Both the position numbers and the translations under genes were made by a program. Shown here piece by piece: positions 35,415-43,466 of a stretch of 64,000 nucleotides of DNA; position 1 is the stretch's first letter; each line of letters begins with the position of its first letter. Origin of the DNA: Methanospirillum stamsii (GTDB taxonomy: Archaea > Halobacteriota > Methanomicrobia > Methanomicrobiales > Methanospirillaceae); the NCBI RefSeq assembly GCF_046244385.1, contig NZ_CP176366.1, forward strand, positions 3,782,001 to 3,846,000. Direction: 5' to 3'. The notes beneath the pieces are model-generated. The model ran no database searches. It had not been told where the DNA came from and saw only the letters and a program-made list of their open reading frames with translations.

Positions 35415-35616
35415 CTACGATCTGAACCCCGACAAATGAACGCAATTCCTCAACAGGAGGTTTGCCTTTTACCTCAAGATAGAGGGTTATCGCTTCACGT
35501 ATTCTTTCAAGGAGGTCATCAAGACTTTGAGCCTGAGAATGACACCCGGGAAGAGATGGGACAGTCGCTACAAACCAACCATCTTCATCCTTCTCAATTA
35601 TGATATTAAATTGCAT
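35398..35616 (-). CDS. hicB: HicB-like antitoxin without a working toxin
   Basis: 72 residues with the HicB partial RNase-H fold (PF15919): F-N-I-I-I-E-K-D-E-D-G-W-F-V-A-T-V-P-S-L-P-G-C-H-S-Q-A at the N terminus (in two strands) and a helix L-D-D-L-L-E-R-I-R-E-A-I. No DNA-binding extension is present. Its 3' end overlaps the start of the inactivated hicA, the usual coupling in this order. Kept antitoxins can protect against related toxins or decay slowly. Confidence 0.88.
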   Translation of the reverse strand: MQFNIIIEKDEDGWFVATVPSLPGCHSQAQSLDDLLERIREAITLYLEVKGKPPVEELRSFVGVQIVDALAC

Positions 35617-35873
35617 TATCCCTCATTTATGTATATATTCTCAAACCCTATCGTTTTTGTGTTTATATCCAGTAGTGAATAATGAAAAATTCCGGATGGG
35701 GGATTTCTTATAATATATATGGTTTTTATCAAGAATGAAGTCATTCCTTTCAATTGGGTATTATCATACTTGATGATGGATGTTTAATTACCCCAATTAA
35801 GGAAGCACATGAACAATTTATCGAATCAATCAGTGTCAGAAATACAACATCAGTGAATATCGGTTGGAAAAAA
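35617..35873. other. Intergenic region upstream of hicB
   Basis: About 257 bases. An open plus-strand stretch (35754 onward, I-I-I-L-D-D-G-C-L-I) has no ribosome site and runs into the flavin reductase gene on the other strand, so I do not call it a gene. A minus-strand promoter for hicB is expected here. Confidence 0.3.
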
Positions 35874-36494
35874 TTATTTGGAAGATTTTTCCCGGTATTT
35901 TTCAGCCAGAGGATCTCCCCGGCCAGGAAACATCGCACTAAAAGGATCAGAACGTCCGGTTGGTGTAACAGTCCCATAATGCATGTGTGTATCTGATCCG
36001 GTCATCATAAGAGGCTCTGCCTTTGAAACATCCCATGAACCATCTTCCCGGAAGTATTCATCATCTATCTCAAGATGTACAACCTTACCCATAATGAGGA
36101 TGTATGACGGCTCTTCAAACAATTTATCGAGTTTACACTCCATCCATGCATAACACCCTTTAATTCCCGGAGGTTTGACCACCACTGAGGGTTTTTCATC
36201 GAGTTCGGCAGTAATGAACTCGTCTTCCTCTGGTGGAGACATCCGGGCGGTCGGGATTACCTTATCGGAAAGAGCAGTTCCGGCCATGTTTATAACAAAT
36301 TCTCCGTTTTCCCGGATATTATCCAGGGTATCACGCCTTTTCGCGGTTGCAATACAGACCAGGTCAAGAGGCCGGAGAACTGGCATGACACATGAATAGG
36401 GAGCAATATTCCTGACACCTGCATTGCTGATGGTAGAAATAAACGTCACCGGAAGTGGCATGACTGATTCCCGTTTGAACGGTTTCAAATCCAT
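35874..36494 (-). CDS. Flavin reductase-like FMN-binding protein
   Basis: 206 residues of the flavin reductase/DIM6-NTAB family (PF01613): P-L-P-V-T-F-I-S-T-I near residue 15, N-I-A-P-Y-S-C-V, and K-R-R-D-T-L-D-N-I with F-V-I-N-M, which form the FMN pocket. In methanogens such proteins are often flavoredoxin-like electron carriers. It is encoded 12 bases downstream of a methyltransferase gene on the same strand and may be cotranscribed with it. Confidence 0.9.
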   Translation of the reverse strand: MDLKPFKRESVMPLPVTFISTISNAGVRNIAPYSCVMPVLRPLDLVCIATAKRRDTLDNIRENGEFVINMAGTALSDKVIPTARMSPPEEDEFITAELDEKPSVVVKPPGIKGCYAWMECKLDKLFEEPSYILIMGKVVHLEIDDEYFREDGSWDVSKAEPLMMTGSDTHMHYGTVTPTGRSDPFSAMFPGRGDPLAEKYREKSSK

Positions 36495-36506
36495 ACTTGT
36501 TCACCA

Positions 36507-37412
36507 TCATAAAAGTACAGGAGTTTGGTCTCTATTACAGTTTTTTCTCATATCCCAGACCATCATTCCGGTTGTAACCATCGTTTTTGAATGATACACT
36601 CCATTATCTGTTTTCCTAGCAAAGTATTCCCGGATTTTAATTTTTTTATCTTCATCAATATGCTTTGTAACTCCGAAAAACCCGGAAACGGTCTCAACAA
36701 TCTCATCCAGCGTCTCTTCACTCTGCCATTCATCCTGTTTGAGGACAATATCCGGCTGGTATCCAAGCATGTACAGGTACATGAACGGCAGGTAAATTCC
36801 ATGGGTTCCCTCACGATGCTCTTCATGAAAGAGATCACGATAGAGTTCGTAATATTCCGGAGACCATTTTCTCTTCACCCATCCACTATAGTAACAGACT
36901 CCTTTTGAAGCTTCGAGCATGAGTCTGAAATCATCCGGAGTCCGGACAGCAGGAGTCATCGATGCAAGGACAATATCAAATTGTTTTTTAAAACCCTCTT
37001 TTTCAAGATCAATGGCATCCCAGGATGAAAGAATGGTCCGTTCTATAGGGACTTGTTCTTTTTGTGCCCGTTCTTTAAGTTTCTGCAGCATACCTTCGGA
37101 AAAATCAACAACCGTAACCCGTGCACCGCTTTTAGCAAGAGGTATCGCTAGTGCTCCGGTCCCGCCACCAATATCCAGTACCCGGGCACCGTCCAGTATG
37201 ATTCCGGTACTTTTCAGAAGATTAAAAATTGTTTCGAGCCGCTCTGATTCTCTCTTAAGGTCTTTATTCCGTTCGTATTTTCCGGCCATATGATTCCAGA
37301 AACCAGGATTCATCGGTCCTCTTCGTACTCCTTCCTGGATTGCTTCCTGCCAGAAATCTGCCCATAATCCGGAGTTGTTGTGATAAGTAGTAGTCATGTT
37401 TAGATCACTCAT
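36507..37412 (-). CDS. Class I SAM-dependent methyltransferase
   Basis: 301 residues from ATG 37412; ATG 37397 is also possible and gives 296. Motif I is V-L-D-I-G-G-G-T-G-A-L-A, followed by V-T-V-V-D-F-S, then F-D-I-V-L-A-S. Length and the C-terminal segment W-D-M/T match the methyltransferase at 2794-3630, so both belong to one subfamily linked to metal-uptake loci in methanogens. Here the neighbour is a flavin reductase-like protein. The substrate is unknown. Confidence 0.87.
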   Translation of the reverse strand: MSDLNMTTTYHNNSGLWADFWQEAIQEGVRRGPMNPGFWNHMAGKYERNKDLKRESERLETIFNLLKSTGIILDGARVLDIGGGTGALAIPLAKSGARVTVVDFSEGMLQKLKERAQKEQVPIERTILSSWDAIDLEKEGFKKQFDIVLASMTPAVRTPDDFRLMLEASKGVCYYSGWVKRKWSPEYYELYRDLFHEEHREGTHGIYLPFMYLYMLGYQPDIVLKQDEWQSEETLDEIVETVSGFFGVTKHIDEDKKIKIREYFARKTDNGVYHSKTMVTTGMMVWDMRKNCNRDQTPVLL

Positions 37413-37574
37413 GAGAATAATGTCAAAAATTAATCAAAATACTAGCGATTAATATGAATTATGAATTTGTTATTATTTTATAATATCAAATTCTATTTAT
37501 TCATTCTTCTTTTAGGTATACTTAGCAGGCAGGTATACTATGAAGAAACCTGAAACCCGGATTACACCGGATGA
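37413..37574. other. Intergenic region with a direct repeat and an orphan start
   Basis: AGGTATACT occurs at 37514-37522 and 37531-37539 (17-base spacing; each contains GTATAC), a possible operator pair. Directly after the second copy, ATG 37540 opens a 19-codon plus-strand frame (M-K-K-P-E-T-R-I-T-P-D-D, ending 37599) that overlaps the end of the next minus-strand gene. It may be a tiny peptide or the stump of a lost gene. Confidence 0.3.
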
Positions 37575-37991
37575 TCACGAGAATAAAAAATTAAAATAGG
37601 AATTTACGCGAAATAGAAGAATGTTCGAATTTTCCCCCGGATGCGGCATAATTAAAGCAGGATAATCGATTCCTCTCCTTCCCCAGGGAGTAATGAACCG
37701 ATCATCCTTCTTTTCAATCGTATCATATTGAACCATTACGGTACTCGTTAGATCAAGGAAACTCTTTGCATTCAGAGGAGGACATGTTTTTTCTGAGTAC
37801 AAATCCAAAAAAACATCTTCATCAACTGTACCTTTCCTTTCAGGCGACTGTGTGATAGGTGTGGAAGAGAATTCGGTTTTTAAAGGGGGGGGAATAATAA
37901 AGGGACGTGTACCTACTGAATCCGGAACTGCAAAAAACTCCCAGATAAGTCCATACTTAAGTGCAGCCCTTGCATTCAGGTTTAGTGTCAT
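37575..37991 (-). CDS. Hypothetical protein, 138 residues
   Basis: ATG 37991 is preceded by GGAGA at a good distance (7 bases); an earlier ATG at 38012 lacks such a site. The protein has no membrane helix. It contains N-A-R-A-A-L-K-Y-G-L-I-W-E-F-F near the N terminus and a Pro-rich central part (P-I-T-Q-S-P-E-R-K-G), ending in a hydrophobic F-N-F-L-F. I recognise no family. Confidence 0.55.
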   Translation of the reverse strand: MTLNLNARAALKYGLIWEFFAVPDSVGTRPFIIPPPLKTEFSSTPITQSPERKGTVDEDVFLDLYSEKTCPPLNAKSFLDLTSTVMVQYDTIEKKDDRFITPWGRRGIDYPALIMPHPGENSNILLFRVNSYFNFLFS

Positions 37992-38252
37992 TATTATTCT
38001 CCGGATGAACATGGTAACCGAACATACCCATATTCACTACTATCCAATTACCAAAACAGCGTATAAACTCTGACGATGAAGTGCAAAAAGAAAAAAACGG
38101 TATAATTTTTTAGAAAATAATTGACAAATCATATTTTTGGTAGTGCAACCAATACCTTTATTACACTGCTCCGGTATCCGGAATAGGAAAAAAATCCCAT
38201 AGAGAGACTATCATCTCAAGCGAAAAAAGAGAGAACCCGGGGTTTTTCCTAT

Positions 38253-39788
38253 TTATGATACTATCTTCGCTCCCTGGTTTCTTCCCTTGGTAAGGATAGT
38301 TTTCCCGCCGGAATAATCATTCATGACCTCTTCTGCCGCAGAAATCACAGATGATGACCCGGTATCACAGACCCCGTATACCACCGGACCAAAAGAACTC
38401 ATCCCTACACCAGATGCACCGGCATCTCTCATGCTTTCCATCAGAGTTCTGATAACCGGAGGCTGGATATCAAGTTCGCACTTTTTAAACCCATATTCCT
38501 GGAATTCATTTATAGCAGTTCCGAACTGATCCAAATCATGCTCGATTATTCCGGGAATGAGTTTCATGAGAAGAATATGAGACAATACCTGCACATCATG
38601 AACCGGAACCGGACAACACTTCTGGAAAATGTTTACTTCATCAGTCCCGTGAATTTCATGGAGTCCATCAGGAACGGCAAGAACAAAATTCCATTCTTTT
38701 GGGATATCATACCTGCTTATCAGCGGTGCAAAACCTGCACCACCAGATACAGAAGAAGGAGCAAACGAACTCTTGGATTTCCCCGGACCAAACCGGTGTC
38801 CGGCATCAACAATAAGTCCCCCCTGGAAAAAAGCCTTCGTTCCGATTCCGGAAGTCCCTCCCCTGCCAGTTAAACCAATGAGGTAACTATCAGAATAAGA
38901 TTCACCCTGAAATCCGGAGATACCTGCAGCTAAACCCAGTGCAAGCTGGGTTCCACTACCAAGCCCGCAATGGAATGGAATTGCCTGATCAATGTGGATG
39001 TGAAGAGGTGGAATATCAAGCCCGTTGGCTCTTAACCGTTCTATGACCGACTCAGCATTCTGACTTACTTTTGCATCTGATGAAGTAACAGAGAATGCAT
39101 CTGCTTCAGAAATACGTATCTCAAATCCTGGGTTGTCTAGCGTAATCCCGGCCCCACCGTCAACTCGTCCGGACTCACCATTCATATCCAAAAGCCCGAT
39201 ATGAATCCGGGATGGTGTCTGAATCCGGATGGTTTTTCGTTCTGAAAACAGGTTTTCCGGAATTATCTCGTTAATCAGAAATATCGGCCGGTTGTTATGA
39301 ATAATCCGGTATGACTTGCTTATTGAAGAAGAAACACGGGAAATCCCGGGTTTTCCCGCACCCGGCTGCTGCGATGGGAGTCGCTCCAGAGATATAATCT
39401 CCCTTCTGGATTCCATCATTTCATCCCGCATAATATACCCAATCGGTTCATCTTCGTTCATCAGACGGACCAGTGCATTTTCCGGAAGATGTGAGATTGG
39501 TGCGTAAGAAATTGCATGAATCAGGGTATTCAGGTTATTTTTATTATAGAGATCCACTTCACGATAATTTACCGGTTCATCCGGAGAAATATCCAACCTT
39601 GCAGCAATATCCGGAGAAGCCGGGATAATTTTCTGGCAGATTGTCCTCACCCCGACCGGAGCATTTGAGAACACCTCCAAAAGCCTGGTCACAGAACCAT
39701 CGGTAATCAGGAGGGCCCGCTCGATATTTGACAGGGGTCCGGTCTCTTTTTCTATGATATTTATAAGATCAAGGACAGTACTTTCCAT
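38253..39788 (-). CDS. Fusion of chorismate lyase-like domain and beta-RFAP synthase (methanopterin biosynthesis)
   Basis: 511 residues from ATG 39788, which has GGAGA 7 bases upstream. Residues about 1-150 look like a DUF98/chorismate-lyase domain (S-N-A-P-V-G-V-R, then V-N-Y-R-E-V-D-L and E-S-R-R-E-I). Residues about 185-511 are a GHMP-related beta-ribofuranosylaminobenzene 5'-phosphate synthase: P-S-R-I-H-I-G-L-L-D-M-N-G, V-D-G-G-A-G-I, H-C-G-L-G-S-G-T-Q, G-R-G-G-T-S-G-I-G-T and a C-terminal G-M-S-S-F-G-P. This enzyme makes the first committed precursor of methanopterin from phosphoribosyl pyrophosphate and 4-hydroxybenzoate (or p-aminobenzoate). The fused lyase would make 4-hydroxybenzoate from chorismate, so one protein covers two steps. 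Confidence 0.88.
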   Translation of the reverse strand: MESTVLDLINIIEKETGPLSNIERALLITDGSVTRLLEVFSNAPVGVRTICQKIIPASPDIAARLDISPDEPVNYREVDLYNKNNLNTLIHAISYAPISHLPENALVRLMNEDEPIGYIMRDEMMESRREIISLERLPSQQPGAGKPGISRVSSSISKSYRIIHNNRPIFLINEIIPENLFSERKTIRIQTPSRIHIGLLDMNGESGRVDGGAGITLDNPGFEIRISEADAFSVTSSDAKVSQNAESVIERLRANGLDIPPLHIHIDQAIPFHCGLGSGTQLALGLAAGISGFQGESYSDSYLIGLTGRGGTSGIGTKAFFQGGLIVDAGHRFGPGKSKSSFAPSSVSGGAGFAPLISRYDIPKEWNFVLAVPDGLHEIHGTDEVNIFQKCCPVPVHDVQVLSHILLMKLIPGIIEHDLDQFGTAINEFQEYGFKKCELDIQPPVIRTLMESMRDAGASGVGMSSFGPVVYGVCDTGSSSVISAAEEVMNDYSGGKTILTKGRNQGAKIVS

Positions 39789-40145
39789 GAAATGATCTCC
39801 CACATAATGAAACCGTTACTCATTCTGATATTCATATTTACTTATTGGATGTACAAAACCCCGGTTGCTACAATGTGACTTTATCCATGAAGTTATGTGA
39901 GACAAAAATTGTCATTCTCTCCTCATTTAAAGAGAAACATGCACAGATAATAAACAACGGGGAAACCGACTGACAAAAAAATCTGGACAGCCCTGCAAAC
40001 GATTTTAGAATAATCGAAATAAACCAAGATTATTCCTGGAAACTCCATGCACTTCAGGATATAAGCCTGTCTTTCTGGATTATTACAGAAAAACACAAAA
40101 AAATAAAAAAGGAGGATAACTAGTTGTTCGTAAGGCTATTCCGGG
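39789..40145. other. Intergenic region between the RFAP fusion gene and a secreted protein
   Basis: About 360 bases with no gene. The last part (40108 onward) matches the flank of the paralog at 46290-46331: an AGGAGGATAA stretch, then 40147-40170 and the start of the 3' end region. It serves as the downstream region of the 40146-40772 gene. Confidence 0.4.
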
Positions 40146-40772
40146 TTACTGGACTCTCTCACCGGTAAAGTCAAGAGTTCCGGTAACACCTGCTGCGGAG
40201 ATTATTTTTGTGCCTTCGAATTGATCGCCGTTATATTGAGCGTTAACAGTCATGGAGATTGGATAGGTCTGGCCGGCATATTTAACTGAGGCATCGTTTG
40301 ATCTCAGGGTAAGATCTCCATTCGGTGTGACCTGACCGGAGACGGTGCCTTTTACTTTTATTGTCCATCCCTGCTCGATGAATTTATAGGCTACGGTTCC
40401 TGATACGGAGTTATCTGGTGATACGGTATAATCGATATCTGCACCTCCTTCAAATAATGACCCATCAACACCGGTGGTCTTCTTCATGGTCTTATCCTGA
40501 AAAGTCCCTGCAATTTCTACCGGGGAGAAGGACTGCCCAAATTCGGTCACCGGAGAAGTCTCATGTTCACTGACAAGGTTTACATGAAGATTTCCATCTG
40601 AACCTAACGTACCGACACCTTGTGGAATTTCAATCGGAAGTGAGGTCGGAAGTCCGGTGTTTGCAGTTCCTGCAGGAGTGTTAAAGGGTGTTTCGGCTGA
40701 TACAGGTAACAGAACATATGTCAGCAGAAACATTCCAAACAGGAAAGCACCGATGTTGAATGTTGTGGTCAT
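40146..40772 (-). CDS. Secreted protein of unknown function, paralog A
   Basis: 208 residues from ATG 40772, with AAGGAGG as ribosome site; the frame continues upstream in the leader but lacks signals. A signal peptide ends near V-S-A-E (about residue 27). The mature part is Gly/Thr/Ser-rich with beta repeats (G-S-D-G-N-L-H-V-N-L, G-V-D-G-S-L-F-E-G-G-A-D-I-D-Y, V-K-Y-A-G-Q-T-Y-P-I) and no cysteines. It ends L-D-F-T-G-E-R-V-Q. The product of 46332-46955 is about 80 percent identical over the mature part by eye, and the leader is conserved too. It may be an extracellular structural or matrix protein. Confidence 0.8.
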   Translation of the reverse strand: MTTTFNIGAFLFGMFLLTYVLLPVSAETPFNTPAGTANTGLPTSLPIEIPQGVGTLGSDGNLHVNLVSEHETSPVTEFGQSFSPVEIAGTFQDKTMKKTTGVDGSLFEGGADIDYTVSPDNSVSGTVAYKFIEQGWTIKVKGTVSGQVTPNGDLTLRSNDASVKYAGQTYPISMTVNAQYNGDQFEGTKIISAAGVTGTLDFTGERVQ

Positions 40773-40830
40773 GATTATCCTCCTTAAAGGTTGGAGGGCA
40801 TGAGTTCCAGACTCATGCTCTCTACCCTCC
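40773..40830 (-). promoter_or_regulatory. Conserved switch-like 5' leader of paralog A
   Basis: In mRNA sense a stem GCATGAGT/ACTCATGC (40798-40805 with 40811-40818, 5-base loop) carries an outer stem GGAGGG/CCCTCC (40825-40830 with 40793-40798). The 3' arm CCTCC (40793-40797) is also complementary to the ribosome site GGAGG (40779-40783) with a 9-base loop. The leader can thus form either the hairpin or an SD-masking stem. The same arrangement precedes the gene at 46955. A TATA box lies at about 40847-40854. Confidence 0.7.
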
Positions 40831-41172
40831 AATTGCAAAAATACGAATATATATCAAACCAATGTGGTGCACGTTGAAAATTTTCAAAAATTTGTTTATA
40901 AATAAACGGGAAAGATAGCAGATGGTGCAATGCAACCGATGGTTTTTTATATCTTAAGAAATTTGAACCAAGAATATCTCTTATTTTTTGAATATCACTA
41001 AAAAACAGAGAAATTGGAGTGACATGCTACCACATATCAAGGTTTATATGAGCTCGAAAAAAACGTCTAAAGACATTGAGAAATTGCAGACATCCGGTAC
41101 TGGTCACTATATCGAATAACCGGATCAACAGATTGCAATTTCCTCTATTCCTGAAGCGGACGGTAGATTGGA
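40831..41172. promoter_or_regulatory. Divergent promoter region between paralog A and the lactate permease
   Basis: Minus-strand TATATAT at about 40848-40854 fits paralog A, about 25 bases before the leader hairpin. The remaining ~300 bases toward 41173 are AT-rich and hold no recognisable gene. Confidence 0.45.
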
Positions 41173-42741
41173 TTGGACACGAATGTACTTTTTATTCTCG
41201 CAATTATCCCCATATTGGTAATCTTTGTAGGCCTTGTTTTTCTGCGGCTGTCAGGAACACTCATGAGCATCATCGGCTGGATTGTGACCGGAATCATCGC
41301 AATACTCTTCTTCAATACCACACCTGAAATCGTAGCCTATGCATCATTAAATGGCATACTTGCCTCTTTCGGGATATCCCTGATGGTACTCTTCACCATC
41401 CTCCAGGTGACCATGATGGACCTGACCGGAGCAATTCGTGCAATTTCCATCTATATCAAAGCTATTGCTGCAGAGCGATATGAACAGATTATGATCCTTA
41501 ATGTGGGATTTGGATCATTTCTTGTCTCAATCGGGGCAACACCGGTGACGATGCTCCCTCCAATCATGCTGGCCTTAGGATTTTCACCCCTTGCAGCAGT
41601 TGCTCTTCCCTGCCTTGGGTACGATCCGCTCACCTCTTTTTCCCTGCTTGCAGTCCCGATTACGCTGCCGGCAACTGTATTCAACCTTGATGCAGGCCAT
41701 CTTGGAAGCAACATCGCCATTTTTCTCCCGGTCATTTCTACCACCTTCGCTCTCAGTATGCTCTGGATTGCCGACGGAATAGAAGGTGTCAGAAAAGGCC
41801 TTTTCCAGGCTGTTGTGGCAGGACTGACTCTTGGGATATCCTGTATCATTTTTGTTCATATCCTCCCCTCATCTGCAATCGGACTGGTAGGAGTCTTTTC
41901 AGGACTTGTTACCATCCTTGTGCTCTTCCTGCTAAGATTCATCAAAGGAAAACAAATTCTTGCTAAACTGGATGAGAATGAGATAAAAAATGCGGGAATG
42001 CCACTCTGGAAGGCAGTCTTTCCGTGGTTACTTCTTGTTACCTTCTGTATTATCATCAGCATCCCGGCTATCCAGTCAGGCCTCTATGAATTCATCGGTC
42101 CCCTCCAGAAAATTACGATAGTAGCAGATAAATCAGTGGATCTGAAGATCTTAAACCAGGCATACTTCTGGGTGTTTATCAGTACCCTGCTTGCTGCTCC
42201 GGTCCTGATTCGGACGAAAGAAGAGGCAGATAAGATCGTAAAACTCTGGATGAGACGTGCCTGGGCCCCTACCGTTGCTGCAGCTGCTCTTTTTGCTGTT
42301 GCATATATCATGGACTGGTCCGGACAGAGTGTCATCAATAATAGTCTCAGCTTTGTTCCAGGCATGTCAGACCTGAACATGAATGCAGTGATTGGGCTTA
42401 CCCTGGCCCTGGTATTTGGTGCTTCGTTCCCTCTCGTAAGTCCGATTATGGGTCTTTTCGGATCGTTTGTGTCCGGAAGTGAAACTTCATCGAATGTTAT
42501 GTTTTATGGTATTGTGAAAAAATCAACCGACGTTTTGAACCTGGATTTCATGCAGGTATATGCAGCTCATGCTGTTGCAGGAGGAATAGCTTCAGCGATT
42601 GCACCGGCGAAAATTATCAATGCTGCGGCAGTAATTGACAGCCTTGGGATTGAAGGAGAGGTTATTAAAAAATGTGCCCCGGTCGCTGTCATTCTGACCA
42701 TAATCACCGGACTCATGCTGACCGCTTTTATCTATCTCTAG
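41173..42741 (+). CDS. L-lactate permease family transporter (LctP)
   Basis: 522 residues with about 12-14 membrane helices, matching PF02652. Family landmarks are L-V-S-I-G-A-T-P-V-T-M-L-P, an A-L-P-C-L-G-Y-D-P-L segment and S-P-I-M-G-L-F-G-S-F-V-S-G-S-E-T-S-S-N near the C terminus. The start is TTG 41173 (GGTAGA nearby as weak ribosome site). In bacteria such permeases import lactate or glycolate with protons. Hydrogenotrophic methanogens are not known to grow on lactate, so uptake of a related hydroxy acid as carbon source, or efflux, is possible. Confidence 0.88.
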   Translation: MDTNVLFILAIIPILVIFVGLVFLRLSGTLMSIIGWIVTGIIAILFFNTTPEIVAYASLNGILASFGISLMVLFTILQVTMMDLTGAIRAISIYIKAIAAERYEQIMILNVGFGSFLVSIGATPVTMLPPIMLALGFSPLAAVALPCLGYDPLTSFSLLAVPITLPATVFNLDAGHLGSNIAIFLPVISTTFALSMLWIADGIEGVRKGLFQAVVAGLTLGISCIIFVHILPSSAIGLVGVFSGLVTILVLFLLRFIKGKQILAKLDENEIKNAGMPLWKAVFPWLLLVTFCIIISIPAIQSGLYEFIGPLQKITIVADKSVDLKILNQAYFWVFISTLLAAPVLIRTKEEADKIVKLWMRRAWAPTVAAAALFAVAYIMDWSGQSVINNSLSFVPGMSDLNMNAVIGLTLALVFGASFPLVSPIMGLFGSFVSGSETSSNVMFYGIVKKSTDVLNLDFMQVYAAHAVAGGIASAIAPAKIINAAAVIDSLGIEGEVIKKCAPVAVILTIITGLMLTAFIYL

Positions 42742-42847
42742 TCTTCCCCCAATACCTTTTTCCGGACTTTATGGTTTATCCACCAATACTGAAACAGGGA
42801 ATAATCCTTTACCGTTCAGATTAATGGTACTAAGAACTAAGAGTCCC

Positions 42848-43363
42848 ATGAAGAATATTGTCCTTATTGGTCTTCCCGGTGCAGGCAAGAGTACCGTAGG
42901 AGTAATTCTTGCCAAAACCCTGGGAATGAAATTTATTGATACTGATATCGTCATACAGGAACATACCGGAAGACTTCTGCAGGAAATCATCGATACAGAT
43001 GGACCGGAGTTTTTCCTGAAAAAAGAGGAAGAATCAATCCTTTCTCTTCATCCATTCAATAGCGTCATTGCGACCGGAGGGAGTGCAGTGTATGGGAGAG
43101 AGGCAATGGAACACCTGAAGTCCCAGGGTATTGTCGTATTTTTAAACATCTCCTATGATGAGATGGTCAAAAGACTGAGCAACATCAAAACCAGGGGTAT
43201 TGTCAGGATTCCGGGTCAGACTCTTCATGATCTATTTGACCAGAGAATTCCCCTGTATGAAAAGTATGCTGATATCCGGATTGACTGTTCAGATGAGATG
43301 TTTGAGCATGTGGTAGAAAAAGTCGTGGATATCATCCGGAAACAAGGTCTGGAGAATAGATGA
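42848..43363 (+). CDS. Shikimate kinase-like enzyme with altered substrate residues
   Basis: 171 residues from ATG 42848; an in-frame ATG at 42824 would add eight residues. The fold is bacterial AroK (COG0703): Walker A G-L-P-G-A-G-K-S-T, the D-T-D substrate-loop region and A-T-G-G-S, with R-I-P-L-Y-E-K-Y-A-D in the C-terminal half. The AroK signature residues differ: the G-G-G shikimate loop is G-G-S, the F-R-x-x-E segment is F-F-L-K-K-E, and R-P-L-L is replaced by T-R-G-I-V. Archaea usually make shikimate 3-phosphate with a GHMP kinase, so this enzyme may phosphorylate something else. Confidence 0.8.
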   Translation: MKNIVLIGLPGAGKSTVGVILAKTLGMKFIDTDIVIQEHTGRLLQEIIDTDGPEFFLKKEEESILSLHPFNSVIATGGSAVYGREAMEHLKSQGIVVFLNISYDEMVKRLSNIKTRGIVRIPGQTLHDLFDQRIPLYEKYADIRIDCSDEMFEHVVEKVVDIIRKQGLENR

Positions 43364-43418
43364 ATCCAATTGTAATCCGGATTATTTAAATAGTAATTCC
43401 TTAAATGATAGATTAAAA

Positions 43419-43445
43419 TCAGGTTTTTGTCCCGGAAAAACCTGA
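43419..43445. terminator. Bidirectional hairpin terminator between convergent genes
   Basis: TCAGGTTTTT - GTCCCGG - AAAAACCTGA forms a perfect 10-base-pair stem with a 7-base loop, in the gap between the kinase gene (ending 43363) and the convergent DUF3821 gene (ending 43467). The A/T half of the stem gives a T-run on either strand. Confidence 0.7.
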
Positions 43446-43466
43446 CTTTATGCAATACAACAACAA

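Noticed and set aside
35754..35996. 80-codon plus-strand frame upstream of the flavin reductase end
   Set aside because: Its second half is antisense to a well-supported gene and no start signal is present.
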